From Folioceros fuciformis (lineage: Eukaryota; Anthocerotophyta; Anthocerotopsida; Anthocerotales), in the NCBI GenBank assembly GCA_049999805.1, contig JBNGIO010006279.1, positions 497,815-554,792 on the forward strand: 56,978 bases of DNA, written 5' to 3'. Shown here piece after piece: positions 32,368 through 42,834 of the stretch. The translations under genes and the position numbers were made by a program. The notes under the pieces were generated by a model. The model saw nothing but the letters and a program-made list of their open reading frames with translations, had not been told where the DNA came from and made no database searches. Position 1 is the stretch's first letter, and every line of letters starts with the position of its first letter.

Positions 32368-33762
32368 TCATTTGGCATCAGCCGAGAGGTGATTGTGTTG
32401 CTGTACAGGGTGCACGTTGCTCACCTTGTCCACAGCACCGCCCTGTTCCAAAACGGCTGCAGCACCCATCCCAGACCCTATACACATGGACACAACCCCG
32501 AACCGGCAGTCCTTCCCTCGCTTCTTCATCTCATGGAGCAGAGTGGCGATGCACCGGGCCCCTGTGGCCCCCAGCGGGTGCCCCATAGCGATGGCTCCAC
32601 CGTTCACGTTGATCTTGGCCGGGTCCAGCTCCAACTTACGCTGGCAGTACGAGTACTGGGACGCAAATGCCTCATTGATCTCGAACAAGTCGATGTCCGG
32701 GATCTCCAGCCCTGCAGCCCTGACCGCCTTGGGGATGGCAACGGCAGGCCCGATCCCCATCACGGCCGGATCCACACCTACCACAGAAAAGCTCCGAAAC
32801 ACACCCAAAATGGGAGCTCCCCTGGCAACAGCCGCCCCTCTGCGCATCAGCAGCACGGCACCGGCCCCGTCGCTCACCTGGCTTGAATTCCCCGCCGTGG
32901 TAGACCCGTTCTTCTTGAAAACCGGCTTCAACTTCCCCAAATCAGCCAGCGAGGTCCCCGGGCGGATGCCGTCGTCCTGCGAGATGGTCACCTGCTTTTC
33001 CTCCCCTGTCTTGGGATCCACCAGCTTCGTTGGCACCGGCACGATCTCCTCCTTGAACCTCCCGGACGCGGTCGCAGCGTGTGCCTTGGCATGCGAATTC
33101 ACCGCCACCTGGTCCTGCTCCTCCCTGCTCACCCCGAACCTCTGTGCCACGTTCTCCGAGGTGACCCCCATGGGGAGCAGACAAGCCTGGGCCTGGGCCA
33201 GCGTCTGCACCCGGGGATTGACAGTCCCCTCCCACGCCATGGAGTTCAACGTCATGGTCTCCAGCCCGGCCCCGATACCCACGTCGTAGAAGCCAGCGGA
33301 GATGGCCGCCACCACATCCGCCACAGCCTGCAGCCCCGACGAGCACTGCCTGTTCACCGTCCGCACAGGCACCGTCTCCGGGAAGCCGGCGAAGAAGGCG
33401 GCAATTCGGCACTCCGCGGCCCGCTGCGAGCCCTGGGCCAGCACGGTGCCCACCACGATGTCCCCAACCTCCTCCGGTCGCACCCCGGTGCCCTCCAGCA
33501 CCGCCTTCAGCACCGGCGTCAGCAGATCCTCCGCCGGCGTGTCCTTGAATCCCCCGCGCTTCGCCTTGCAGATGGGTGTGCGCACCGCGGCCACCACCAC
33601 CACGTCATCGTTGGAGTCTCCCCGCCGCTCGTACGCGGCTGAGTCCCCTGCAAAGCACACACTGCTGCTGAGGATCTCCTCCCCCACGCCCCTGATGGAG
33701 TTGGGCCCGGCTGGAACCAGGTGCGATGTAATCACGCTCTGCCTCCTCATGGCGCCCTCCAT
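32368..33762 (-). CDS. KAT2: Peroxisomal 3-ketoacyl-CoA thiolase (acetyl-CoA acyltransferase)
   Basis: 464 residues in one coding exon, the length of Arabidopsis KAT2/PED1. I chose the Met at 33762 because a PTS2 signal follows at once (RQSVITSHL, pattern R-Q-X5-H-L); the frame is open further upstream to 33909 but that stretch looks like leader. Catalytic elements are complete: NRQCSSGLQAV with the nucleophilic Cys, NEAFA, GGAIAMGHPLGATG with the His, and CIGSGMG with the second Cys. The enzyme performs the last step of fatty-acid beta-oxidation, cleaving 3-ketoacyl-CoA. A likely leader intron lies at 33845-33965 (GTGAGC..TTGCAG). The Arabidopsis gene has many coding introns and this one has none. 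Confidence 0.95.
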   Translation of the reverse strand: MEGAMRRQSVITSHLVPAGPNSIRGVGEEILSSSVCFAGDSAAYERRGDSNDDVVVVAAVRTPICKAKRGGFKDTPAEDLLTPVLKAVLEGTGVRPEEVGDIVVGTVLAQGSQRAAECRIAAFFAGFPETVPVRTVNRQCSSGLQAVADVVAAISAGFYDVGIGAGLETMTLNSMAWEGTVNPRVQTLAQAQACLLPMGVTSENVAQRFGVSREEQDQVAVNSHAKAHAATASGRFKEEIVPVPTKLVDPKTGEEKQVTISQDDGIRPGTSLADLGKLKPVFKKNGSTTAGNSSQVSDGAGAVLLMRRGAAVARGAPILGVFRSFSVVGVDPAVMGIGPAVAIPKAVRAAGLEIPDIDLFEINEAFASQYSYCQRKLELDPAKINVNGGAIAMGHPLGATGARCIATLLHEMKKRGKDCRFGVVSMCIGSGMGAAAVLEQGGAVDKVSNVHPVQQHNHLSADAK

Positions 33763-33965
33763 CTTGCCTGCCTTCGATTTTAGCTGGAGCTGCTCTTGCT
33801 TCTGCTCGTCCGATTCCTTCCCTTCTCCTGCTCCTCCTGCTGTGCTGCAACAAGACGACGGAGAAAATAAGGCGATGAGAAGAAGGTGAAGAAGCCTGGA
33901 AGCCAGCAAGCAGGAAACACACCGTCAGCCTTCTTTATTTAAGGTAGATGGCGTGGCATGCTCAC

Positions 33966-34525
33966 CTTCCTCAGTCGACCAAGCACACGCAGCCGGGAGT
34001 TACTGGCTTTATGTAGCCCTCGCAAGCCAAGACCGCCACTTGCCTCAATCAGCTGCTGCGATTTCGGGACTCAGCATATGCTGGGAGGGGCTGGACTGGA
34101 GGAATAAAGCCCTAAGGAGTATTCCAGAACCTTGCGGTGCAAGGCACCCATGATCGCGGGAGATGGGAGCCATGGTGGCGAGCCAAAGAGGATTCGCTTC
34201 ATGGGCCATGGAGAAGGCAGTTGAGCTCCGTGTGCAAGACATTTCTGTACAATCGGAGACACACGCAGGCAAGCTTCACACTCGCGACAACGACCGACGA
34301 CGGCGTGCCATGGACTTAAAGTGATGTTTACTTCTCGGCGTAATTTCAGGCGACCCAAGAATTAGAGAGGCCTGGTCTCACATTACAGATGCGTGCAGGG
34401 GGGTATTCAAGAAAAGTTGTGCGCTACAAAGAATTTGTTCGGAAACTACACAGCTAATGCTAGTCACTCCTTCGAGGAACCAAAATTGAATCATCCGGCT
34501 CCAAGCACCGGAGAGAAGGGAGAGC
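33966..34525. other. Region between thiolase and eL33 genes
   Basis: Promoter side of the thiolase gene and 3' side of the eL33 gene, both on the minus strand. No gene was recognised. Confidence 0.4.
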
Positions 34526-35310
34526 TCAGATCCGGCTGGGGTACAAGAAAACCCTGACTCGGCCACCCTGCATCAGCATTGCAGTGGTTGAGTGAGGAGG
34601 TTGTTGAGACGTGATTCAGCATTGCAGCAAACGGGTGTGACATGCAAAGAAACCACTGGACACGGAAAAGAAAGCGACGGGTACCAGAGACGCTGGCGGC
34701 AGGTTCTTCCTGAACTTGGCTCGAACTACACCGCTGTTCCCATGTGGCCGGACAACCTTCCCCCAGATGCAACGAAACAGTGTGCCATTCTTCTTGGTCT
34801 TGCCTTTGTAGATGTAGGCTGTCCTCTTCCCGAGATACCAGTTCACCTCCTCCTTCGTATTCACTCCTTCGATTTGAAGGAGAGAGGTGCTAGGGTACTG
34901 GTTAGACTTCGACCTGCGAGGAACAGAACACATTGTCATGCGCAAGGAGCAAGCAGGGAGATGAGGGGGCCATAAGACATCACCCTGCAACAGAGCGGAG
35001 AAGCAACGCTGGGGAGCGGGACATACCTCTTGTAGCCTAGGACTATTCCTCGGACATACAGCCTGCAAGGAGGACACACAGAAACAGAATCCACAAGCAT
35101 CAGTACGCAGAAACCTACTTTCTTAACCACCATTGCAGCCACAGCAACAACGACAACAACATCATGAAATCGACTCCACCAACCACCAGGGAAGGTGCGG
35201 CTTTCACAAATCAGCATGCTGGAAAATGACACTCTTCCAACGAACGCGCCAACACTGACATCCGCCAACGCATCAACACACCTCACGGTCTCGCCTTTGG
35301 ATTCAGGCAT
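34526..35310 (-). CDS. RPL35A: Cytosolic ribosomal protein eL33 (L35A)
   Basis: Four exons with consistent phases: 35310-35282 (MPESKGETV), 35062-35027 ([12 protein letters not shown]), 34913-34685 and 34567-34526, giving 111 residues, the normal family length. The large exon has [30 protein letters not shown] and [18 protein letters not shown]; the last exon reads [13 protein letters not shown] then stop, the conserved eL33 end. It is a structural protein of the cytosolic 60S subunit. The first, second and last exons are only 29, 36 and 42 nt, so automatic predictors would probably miss them. All sites are GT..AG. Confidence 0.93.
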
Positions 35311-36122
35311 TTTAGACGGCGAGAGAGACAGGATTCGGAATTGTGGGTGTCGTCGGCTCGTTGGTTCGCAGTATTGGAAGACCGTCGACCGAAAGCTCGC
35401 CTGCAGACTAATCCCTAATTGTAGCCCTAGAGTACTCTACCCTGCAATAATTAGCTAAGGGAATAACCCACCGCCTTTGAGCATCGGTGCCTTGTAACCG
35501 GATAGTGATCTTTGTCTCTGATCTGCAACCTGATATAGAATCTCTGGCCTCTACCTAGTAACTGGCTATGTCTATGTAGGTTTAGTCGTTACCAATTGGG
35601 ACATCATATGTATTAGTACCTCGTTCACTTAGCTTGATGAAGGTACAATCCAAGAAACAATGTACCCCAAAATCCTCAACCCAAGCTCTGATGGATACTT
35701 GTGGCACTTGGAAGACCCCTGACTTTACTTAGCATAGGCCTATAGTTCTTAAGTCCCAAGAAAAAATTCCTTCGCTTTTGCAAGTATTTACATTGGATAC
35801 TGCTGATTGAAGCACACTAATATCCTTCGTTCCTCGACCCGAAAGCAAGCCAATGGAGACACTTTCGTAAAGATTACATCGTTCCAATGGATGAACGAAT
35901 TTTGGTGTAGGTTACAGAAAAAGCACCTTCCTTCGTACAGATAGTTCGTAGACTCGTTTGTTCAGCTGAAACTTGTAAAATAGATGGTTGGACTGCTTCC
36001 GAAGGCATTCCGTCTAGAGGAAGGATAAAGCATCGCAGTCCCCTGCTGGTTTACAAAAGCAGAAAATCACCCCGGTATTAATCGCTGCCTTCTCACAGCA
36101 CAATCTTAGTGGGTTCTTGTGA
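35311..36122. other. Intergenic between eL33 and the first PPR gene
   Basis: Holds the eL33 promoter and probably the 5' part of the PPR gene. A transit-peptide exon for the PPR protein is expected in or near here but I could not identify one. An in-frame TGA at 36120-36122 bounds the first recognisable PPR exon. Confidence 0.4.
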
Positions 36123-39100
36123 AGGTCCGACGGACGCCTGCTCCTCTGCCCGCATGCTGAGCTTTCGGTGGAGCAACAACTTCAACAAAAGTACAAGCGA
36201 AGCCGTTCAAAAGGCTTGCGTTGGGAAATGGAAGCGCTGTGGAGGTCTTTCTTTCTGAACCCTGCGGAATGGTGGGACAACAGATTGATCAAGGTACGCT
36301 TGGGGTTGTGGTTGAAGCTCTAAATGGGTAATCCACTTGCAGTTCCCACACTGGACTTGGGTTTTGCAGACGGATTCTAGAGTTCCAGACTTTCGGCACA
36401 AAGTGAGCAAGGAGGGGTTGTGGGTGGAGCAGGATGGGACTCCGAGCTGGGTGGTGCCTGAGCTTGGTTTCATGGAGGGTCAGAAGTGTGTGCATTATGC
36501 TGTGTGTGGGTCGTGGCATATTGTAATGGATACACGTCTCATGGGCAATTAATGTCGCTGTGGGGACAGGGGCCAGCACCCAAGAAACAAGGAGTCCACT
36601 GGAGTGGCAAGGCTGTGTCACTGGTAAGGTGAGCGCGAGATTTCATGCATCGATGTATTTTGTAGCCATGCCTTGTGGGTCGACCCCGTCTAAAGTAGGG
36701 ATTGTGGGATGCTTACAGAAAGTTGCGAGTGGGGTGGGTTACGAAGGCATGCAAGGAGTAGTGCTGGTGGAGACAAGCTTGACGTGAGAGTTGCAAGTTT
36801 GGAGTCCAGGAGACAGGCAAACTTGCTGAACAAGTTTAAGGACCGGACTTCGCAACATGGAGCTGAAGCAGATGTGAGGTACCTTACCCGGTTTTCTATA
36901 ACAAATGGAAGTGACCTTTTGAAGTTTTGAGGTGGTGGACTAATCAATGACTTCTTGCGCAATTCAAGGATCACGCATGGACGCAATCAGGAACTGAAAA
37001 AACTGTGTGAGGAAGGGCGGATTGAGGAGGCACTCGAGGTGCTGAAACAGAGGAGCCAGCATTCAGGAATGGTACTGAATGAGACATATGGACATCTGTT
37101 TGAAGCGTGCAGCAAAATTAGGAGCCTTGATATGGCTAGGAGGGCATATGCTCTTGTTACCGTGAAGGGTGGTGAGGTAACGGAAGCATATCTGTGCAGT
37201 GCGGTCATCAAAATGTTTGTCAAGTGCGGGAGTCTTCCGGATGCACTTCTGGTATTCAACCGTTCAACAAAACCTAATGTGTCTGCTTGTAAGACAGTCA
37301 TCTTAGGCCTTGCTGTAAGCGGACAGGGTCGAGAAGCTCTTAGAGTGTATCATAGAATGATAGCCCAACGTCTGAAGCCAGACAAGCACACATTTCTGTG
37401 CGTACTCAAAGTCTGCAGCAAACTAGCAGACCTGCAAGAAGGGAAAAGAATTCATGCGGACGTTGCGAGAGTTGGCTTGGAGTCGGATTTGTTCATAGGC
37501 ACAACTTTAGTAAATATGTACGTGAAATGTGGGAGTATGGTGGATGCCCAGGGTGCATTTGACAGAGTTGTCCCTCGCAATGTGCTTTCGTGGAATGTGC
37601 TGATTGCAGGATATGCCCAGCAAGATGAGAATGAAATAGTGTTGCGGCTGTATAATGAAATGCGAGACCAAGGTGTGAATCCACATGACAGGATCTTTGT
37701 TAGCGTGGTTAAAGGATATGGGAGCATGGCAACCTTGGAAACAGAGACAATGGTGGATGGACAGCCAATCAAGTTGCAAGCTCTAGAAAAGGGTAAGAGA
37801 ATGCATTGTGAGGTTTTAGAGTGGGGCTATGAGTCAGATGCGTTCGTGGCCACTGCTTTGATTGACATGTATGCTAAGTGTGGGAGCATCACTGATGCGC
37901 AGTATGCATTTAATTTATTGTCACAGCGGAATATAGCATCGTGGAATGCGTTACTATCAGGGTACTCCTATCATGGACATGCAGAGACAGTTTTGCAACT
38001 CTACTCCCATATGCAGAAGCAAGGAGTAGAACCCAGTGTTCGTACCTTTGTAACTGTATTGAAAGCCTGCGGCAGCGTGGCTGCTTTGGAAGATGAACAA
38101 ATTGTTTATGGGGAACTGGCGAAGCCAGCTTCTCTGCAAAGGGGAAAGGCCATTCATGCTGAAGTCTATAAGATGGGGTTTGAGACAAATGTTTTCGTGA
38201 GCAACACCTTAGTCCATATGTATGCAAATTGTGGCAGTTTCTCGGACGCCCTGATGTTGTTCGATAGGTTGGGAACACCTGATGTGATTGCTTGGAACGC
38301 AATCGTATCTGGATATGTTCGGCAGAAGCAGAGTGGCAGGGCTCTGGAATTGTATACTCAGATGCAGAAAGCCGGTGTGGAGCCTGACAAGTGGACGTTT
38401 GTAAGCGTGCTGCAGGCATGTGGAAGTGTGGCAGCACTGGAGGAAGTTCCTCAAACAGGTGGACATCCTGTGAAACAAGACTCGCTGCAAAAGGGCAGGG
38501 TAATACATGCTCAGATCCGCAGATACGGGTGTGAATCTGACCCATACGTTAGCTCTGCGCTGATTGACATGTACGGGAAATCTGGAAGTATGACGGACGC
38601 AGAGCATGTGTTCGAGAGCTTAGCTAGACGTGACGTAGTGTCATGGAATGCGCTGATATCTGGATATGCGCAGCAAGAGCAGGGGATGAGAGCAATTCAA
38701 CTGTACTCCAGAATGCAAGAGGAAGGTGCAATACCAGATGAGGCCACATATCTCTCAATGCTCAAGGTTTGTGGTGGTATTGGAGCCCTGTCAATGTGCA
38801 CACAGATCCATGTTGACATGGTGAAAAGCGGGCTCGGTTCGTCTCTAAGTATGGGAAACACGCTTATTCTAGCATACGCGAAATGTGGTAGTTCGGCTGA
38901 TTCAAAGCTTGTTTTCGACTCCTTGCCCAAGCGGAGTCAGATCTCATGGAATGCCATGATTGCAGCGTATACCTTGCAGGGTGACTACGATAAGAGCATG
39001 GAGTGCTTTCAGGAAATGCAGGAAGCAGGCGTGAAGCCGGACGGATACACGTTGAGCTCGCTGCTCGTCTCGTGCAGCCGTGCAGGAATGTTGTACAAGG

Positions 39101-39576
39101 GTCTGCACTACTTCCAGTACTTGGTGAGAGACTGCGGCATCAGTGCAACAGACAGGCATTATGCCAGCCTCATTGACCTCGTCGGCCGGGCAGGACTCCT
39201 CCACAAGGCAGAGGACTTGATGCTGCACATGCCTGACCGACCTGGCTTCACAACTTGGATGTCTCTTCTTAGTGCGTGCAGAATCCACCACAACGTTGAG
39301 CTGGGAAGACGTGCATTCGAGCAAGCTTTGAGGCTAGAGCCGAAGCACAGTGCTCCATACATGGTCATGGAGAACATATACGCCCAGGCCGAAATGTGGG
39401 ATTGTGCAGACAAAGTGCTTGAACTGAGGGCACAATCACTTCCTTGGAAGAGACGCGGTCAAAGCTGGATTGAGTGTGACAAGAACGTGCATGTGTTTGC
39501 GGCAGGAGACAAAAGTCACATTCAGACGGATCGCATTCATGCACAGCTTTCAAGATTAGCCTCAAAAATAGGCTAA
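36123..39576 (+). CDS. PLS-class PPR protein 1 (E/E+ type) with N-terminal PDF-like motif
   Basis: The main exon (about 36932-39576) encodes some 20 PPR motifs in P-L-S order (e.g. YVKCGSMVDAQGAFDR) and ends in an E/E+ tail, RGQSWIECDKNVHVFAAGDK, without a DYW domain. Two upstream exons fit in phase: one open from 36123 to 36293 with LWRSFFLNPAEWWDNRLIK, and 36370-36466 with VPDFRHKVSKEGLWVEQDG. Together they form a block like the PDF motif of OSB proteins. From the Met at 36228 the join gives 935 residues; the true start and transit peptide are not identified. Such proteins bind one organellar RNA site and recruit a deaminase in trans. Three L motifs carry an insertion of about 16 residues. 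Confidence 0.8.
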
Positions 39577-39959
39577 CTATGCATTGATAAATAGTGCTAG
39601 CAAACTAATTAAACAACGGTCCAAATCAAAGCACTAGATGAGACTGTCAAACTGCCAAAATAGCTGCGTAGTTCCTGCAGAGTAAAGTCGTTCGAGTGTC
39701 ACGCACAAGACCGAGTACACGACGCAAGAGCCTAGCTGCCAAAGCTTGCAGGGTCTCAAGTTTGCACGTGGACTGCAACTGAGGAACATCGGGGACAGTC
39801 TGCAAAGGAGTACGCTTGGTAACTCTAGAGTCCCAAGTCTAAACCCGGAAAGCCTGTCCATGCCTGCCGGACGATAGGAGGCTCCACCTAGCTCGATGAC
39901 TCCTTCCAAGACCAGGTGCAAGGACGCTGGAACATCCACGGATTCTGTCACCTTCCACT
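39577..39959. other. Short region between convergent PPR1 and uridine kinase genes
   Basis: Presumed 3' UTRs of both genes; nothing else was seen. Confidence 0.4.
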
Positions 39960-41363
39960 TTATTGCTTCACATGCCCATTGGAGCTGGGAATCTCACCTG
40001 TGGCGACAGAGTGCAGAGGCTTGGAAGGCATCCCAACGTCTGTGCCAAAGTAGCGATCCCCAAATTCACCCATGCCAGGAACAACGCGATATTCAGCATT
40101 CAAACCTTTGTCGATTTCGGATGTGACTATCTTCAGAAGTGGGAAACGGTCGCACACTGCTTGTATCCCCTCAGGAGCAGATATGAGGTTGAGGAAAATG
40201 ATGTTAGATTCGGGGACACCTTTCTTCAAAAGCAACTCGATGGCCTGAATAGCGCAGTTGCCTGTTGCCAGAACAGGATCAAGTAGCAACACATGCCGGT
40301 TCTGAATGTCTCTGGGAAGATTCTCGTAGATGAGATGCTTTCCATTGTCACCCTCCCTGTGAATCAAGATCTTGCCGATCTTGATGCCCTTGCAACAAGT
40401 CCGCAGAGCATTCTCCATACTCTCTCCACTTCGAATTATGGACACTCCACAAAGCCGCTTGCAAAAATCAACCCCACTGTAGACACATCCAGTAGGTGTC
40501 ACGACCTGCTTTTCCGTGAACGGCAGGTGCCCGAGACCGTGCTCAACAACTAAGCGGATCAACCGGTCAGCATAGAACACGAAGTCGGGATTCGTGGTGT
40601 CGTGGTCCCTAATGATGGTGTGCATGCCTCGGATTTGAAACGTGGACTGGATGACATGAACATTTCCATAAAACTTGCGCAGATCATGAAGCCCCAGCTT
40701 GGTCTGAATATGCTGCACAATCAGATGCACTGCCACGACATTCTCTCCTCCTCGAGGTATGATCACATCGGCATACTTCTTCGTCGGCAGAACAAAATCG
40801 TCGAACGCAGGCTTCACAAACTTAGCATACTGCTCAAGCACACCATTCACATCCCTTCCCCTCTCCAAAGTATCTCTTCTAATTCTTCTTGCAAGCCTCA
40901 CGTCCGCATCCGTGTCCACGAAAATCTTCATGTTCATCATATCCCGAATCCGGGGATCATGGAAAATCAGGATCCCCTCCAAAATCACTACATCCGCTGC
41001 ATTCACCTTCCGGGAGCTGAGAGTGCTCCGCCGGTGCCACTTGAAATCGTAGACAGGAATCTCCACATCCTGCCAGGCCTTCAACTGCCGCAAGCATTCC
41101 AAAAGCTGGTCAGTATCAAAAGCATCGGGATGATCAAAATTGTATTCGCCAGCGTTCTTCGATTCCTCCGGAGTCAGACCCCGGTAGAAGGAATCCTGGT
41201 TCACCAAAATGACCCGGTGGTCATGGAGCTGCTGGATGATCAAGTCGCAGACAGTGGTTTTCCCAGATGCAGTTCCACCAGCAACTCCAATCACAAACGG
41301 CTGCAACTGTTTGCAAAGCACAGTCTGCTTGTTCTCCTCTGCTTCTTCAGCTGCATCAGCCAT
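39960..41363 (-). CDS. UKL1: Bifunctional uridine kinase / uracil phosphoribosyltransferase-like
   Basis: 467 residues in one coding exon from the Met at 41363. The N-terminal uridine kinase domain has the P-loop GVAGGTASGKTT, NQDSFYRGL, FDHPDAFD, ILEGILIFHD and RRIRRDTLERGRDV. The C-terminal UPRT-like domain has QSTFQIRGMHTIIRD, YADRLIRLVVEHGLGHLPF, GVSIIRSGESMENALR, the PRPP loop LLLDPVLATGN and the end GEFGDRYFGTD. The family salvages uridine and uracil to UMP; in Arabidopsis the C-terminal half of several members lacks measurable UPRT activity. The frame is open to 41483, but a leader intron (about 41425-41517, GTAAGG..TCTCTAG) explains that stretch. Arabidopsis UKL genes are intron-rich. 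Confidence 0.95.
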   Translation of the reverse strand: MADAAEEAEENKQTVLCKQLQPFVIGVAGGTASGKTTVCDLIIQQLHDHRVILVNQDSFYRGLTPEESKNAGEYNFDHPDAFDTDQLLECLRQLKAWQDVEIPVYDFKWHRRSTLSSRKVNAADVVILEGILIFHDPRIRDMMNMKIFVDTDADVRLARRIRRDTLERGRDVNGVLEQYAKFVKPAFDDFVLPTKKYADVIIPRGGENVVAVHLIVQHIQTKLGLHDLRKFYGNVHVIQSTFQIRGMHTIIRDHDTTNPDFVFYADRLIRLVVEHGLGHLPFTEKQVVTPTGCVYSGVDFCKRLCGVSIIRSGESMENALRTCCKGIKIGKILIHREGDNGKHLIYENLPRDIQNRHVLLLDPVLATGNCAIQAIELLLKKGVPESNIIFLNLISAPEGIQAVCDRFPLLKIVTSEIDKGLNAEYRVVPGMGEFGDRYFGTDVGMPSKPLHSVATGEIPSSNGHVKQ

Positions 41364-41857
41364 CTTAGGAACAGTTCCAGCCTCCTGGCTCACAGCTGAA
41401 TATCCGAGTGGCGATGGCAGGATGCTAGAGAGAAAATATAAAAACAGAATAAGCTCGTTTAGGGTATGACCACTTCTGTCCAATTAGGGTTGTGAGGCAA
41501 ACCACTGGCTTCCTTACCTCTCTTCTGGACATTCTCAGCACCTTCACATGCCATAAGCTGTGGCTTGATGCACAACGCATCTGCCATTTGTCTGCATTTG
41601 CACATACTCACCTAATAAAAATAAGCTCGGTTCTTGCTTCAATTCCACAGCCTCAGATATAGAATATCTTATACTGTACCACTTCGTCCGAAAAATTAAC
41701 TAAAATTGACTGGCTTCGTTTAGGGCATGACCTCCCCCACTCTCTCCGTTTAGGGTTTGCGTGAGCTGGAGATAGCATTCCCACACATGCTAAAGTGAGC
41801 GACGTTCAGCAAGCTCTCCGTCTCCCAGTGCTTGGACATCGGAGCAGATCAGAGCAA
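41364..41857. promoter_or_regulatory. Bidirectional promoter, uridine kinase / complex I subunit
   Basis: The start codons lie 495 bp apart and head to head. A telo-box, TAGGGTTT, is at 41751-41758 about 100 bp before the complex I start, and related TTAGGG sequences occur at 41485-41490 and 41720-41725. In plants telo-boxes are frequent in promoters of translation and mitochondrial genes; the assignment is inference. Confidence 0.4.
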
Positions 41858-42263
41858 ATGGGGGTCATCCTGAACGCACCTAAGTTCCCGGTGGTTGATC
41901 CAAATCCATCGGCCAGCAAGACTGTGTCCAACTTCAACTTCGATGATCTCGTGAAACTCACGACACTCACCTCCGGATCGACGGCGTTTGGCTACATTGC
42001 AGGTCAGGAGGGATTGAGTCCTGTCCTTCGAATCCATCCCTTCTGCTGCGAGGAAGCTCCGCTGCTCTGTGAATTTTAATGATTCAGAATTGGAAGATCT
42101 GGATTTTGCAGGAGTGAGCTCCAACATCAGAGGCCCGTCTATGTATGTTGGAGGACTCCTCGGATTAATGGGGGGATTTATGTATGCATACCAGTGCTCC
42201 GCCTTCCGGCTGATGGGCTTCCTACCGAACGATGATGAGGTTGAAAGACACAGAAGATCCTGA
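41858..42263 (+). CDS. Mitochondrial complex I 20.9-kDa-type subunit (At4g16450-like)
   Basis: Two exons, 41858-42002 and 42112-42263, give 98 residues. LNAPKFPVVDPNPSASKTV and the C-terminal RGPSMYVGGLLGLMGGFMYA, followed by AFRLMGFLPNDDEV, match the plant NADH:ubiquinone oxidoreductase 20.9-kDa-like subunit (the NUXM type of fungi). It is a small accessory membrane-arm subunit with two hydrophobic segments. The 109-nt intron is phase 1. The Met at 41858 was chosen by comparison with the Arabidopsis protein. Confidence 0.88.
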
Positions 42264-42834
42264 CTTCGGGAAGTGAATTTTAATTCGAATTTTCGTGCCC
42301 GGGTTGGCACTAGCAGCTCAGTTAGACGATGGAGAGTTATGTGGATTGCGAAAGTGCAGTGTTCTGCCGCGAAGAGCAGCCATCCGTTTGGCAAAGATGT
42401 ATACCCCATTTGTTCAAGTCTGATATTTCCTGATAGCTGGGCTTGTAGAGCTTCATGCCTGCTCAGTGTTTCCTATAGCATAGCAGGCTGCCGTTGCATG
42501 CATGGTCAAGCTGCCCGGTTTGTTACATCTTGTTCCCTGACCAATTTGGTCAGTGTTCGTGGCCTGTCTCCGGCAACTCCCAGACCTTGTTAAGCCAACT
42601 CTAGTCATCAGCTTGTGGACCTATGCATCTCTCCTCAACCAGGTAAGGTGCTCGGTGTAGGCTACTGAACTCCCACGCACTAAACGGGATCACTCCGTGA
42701 AGCTTCTTGCTTTAACAAAGCTGATCCCCGTCTTTGACCCTCTTCAACCTCGCCCTGACTTCGTTCAGCGTATGCTGGTGCTTCGGGTGAGTTCTCATCT
42801 CATTTCAACCACAGAGTTCCACTTTTCAGATGAG
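42264..42834. other. Region between convergent complex I subunit and NUDX19-like genes
   Basis: No further gene was recognised; presumed 3' UTRs. Confidence 0.4.

Noticed and set aside
32393-33289. Plus-strand open frame of 298 codons opposite the thiolase
   Set aside because: Antisense shadow of a GC-rich conserved gene; the thiolase on the minus strand explains it.
33763-33909. N-terminal extension of the thiolase frame with a hydrophobic stretch
   Set aside because: It lies in the leader, partly inside a likely leader intron, and would bury the PTS2 signal that should be at the N-terminus.
34378-34566. Minus-strand frame of 62 codons overlapping the eL33 end
   Set aside because: Shares bases with the true last exon of eL33 (34567-34526) but in another frame; the [13 protein letters not shown] end is the supported reading.
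37910-38545. Minus-strand open frame of 211 codons within PPR1
   Set aside because: Antisense to a clear PPR array; it repeats with the motif period, as expected for a shadow frame.
41364-41483. N-terminal extension of the uridine kinase frame that looks like a membrane segment
   Set aside because: Crosses a likely intron acceptor (TCTCTAG at about 41425-41431), so part of it is intron. The family has no such segment.
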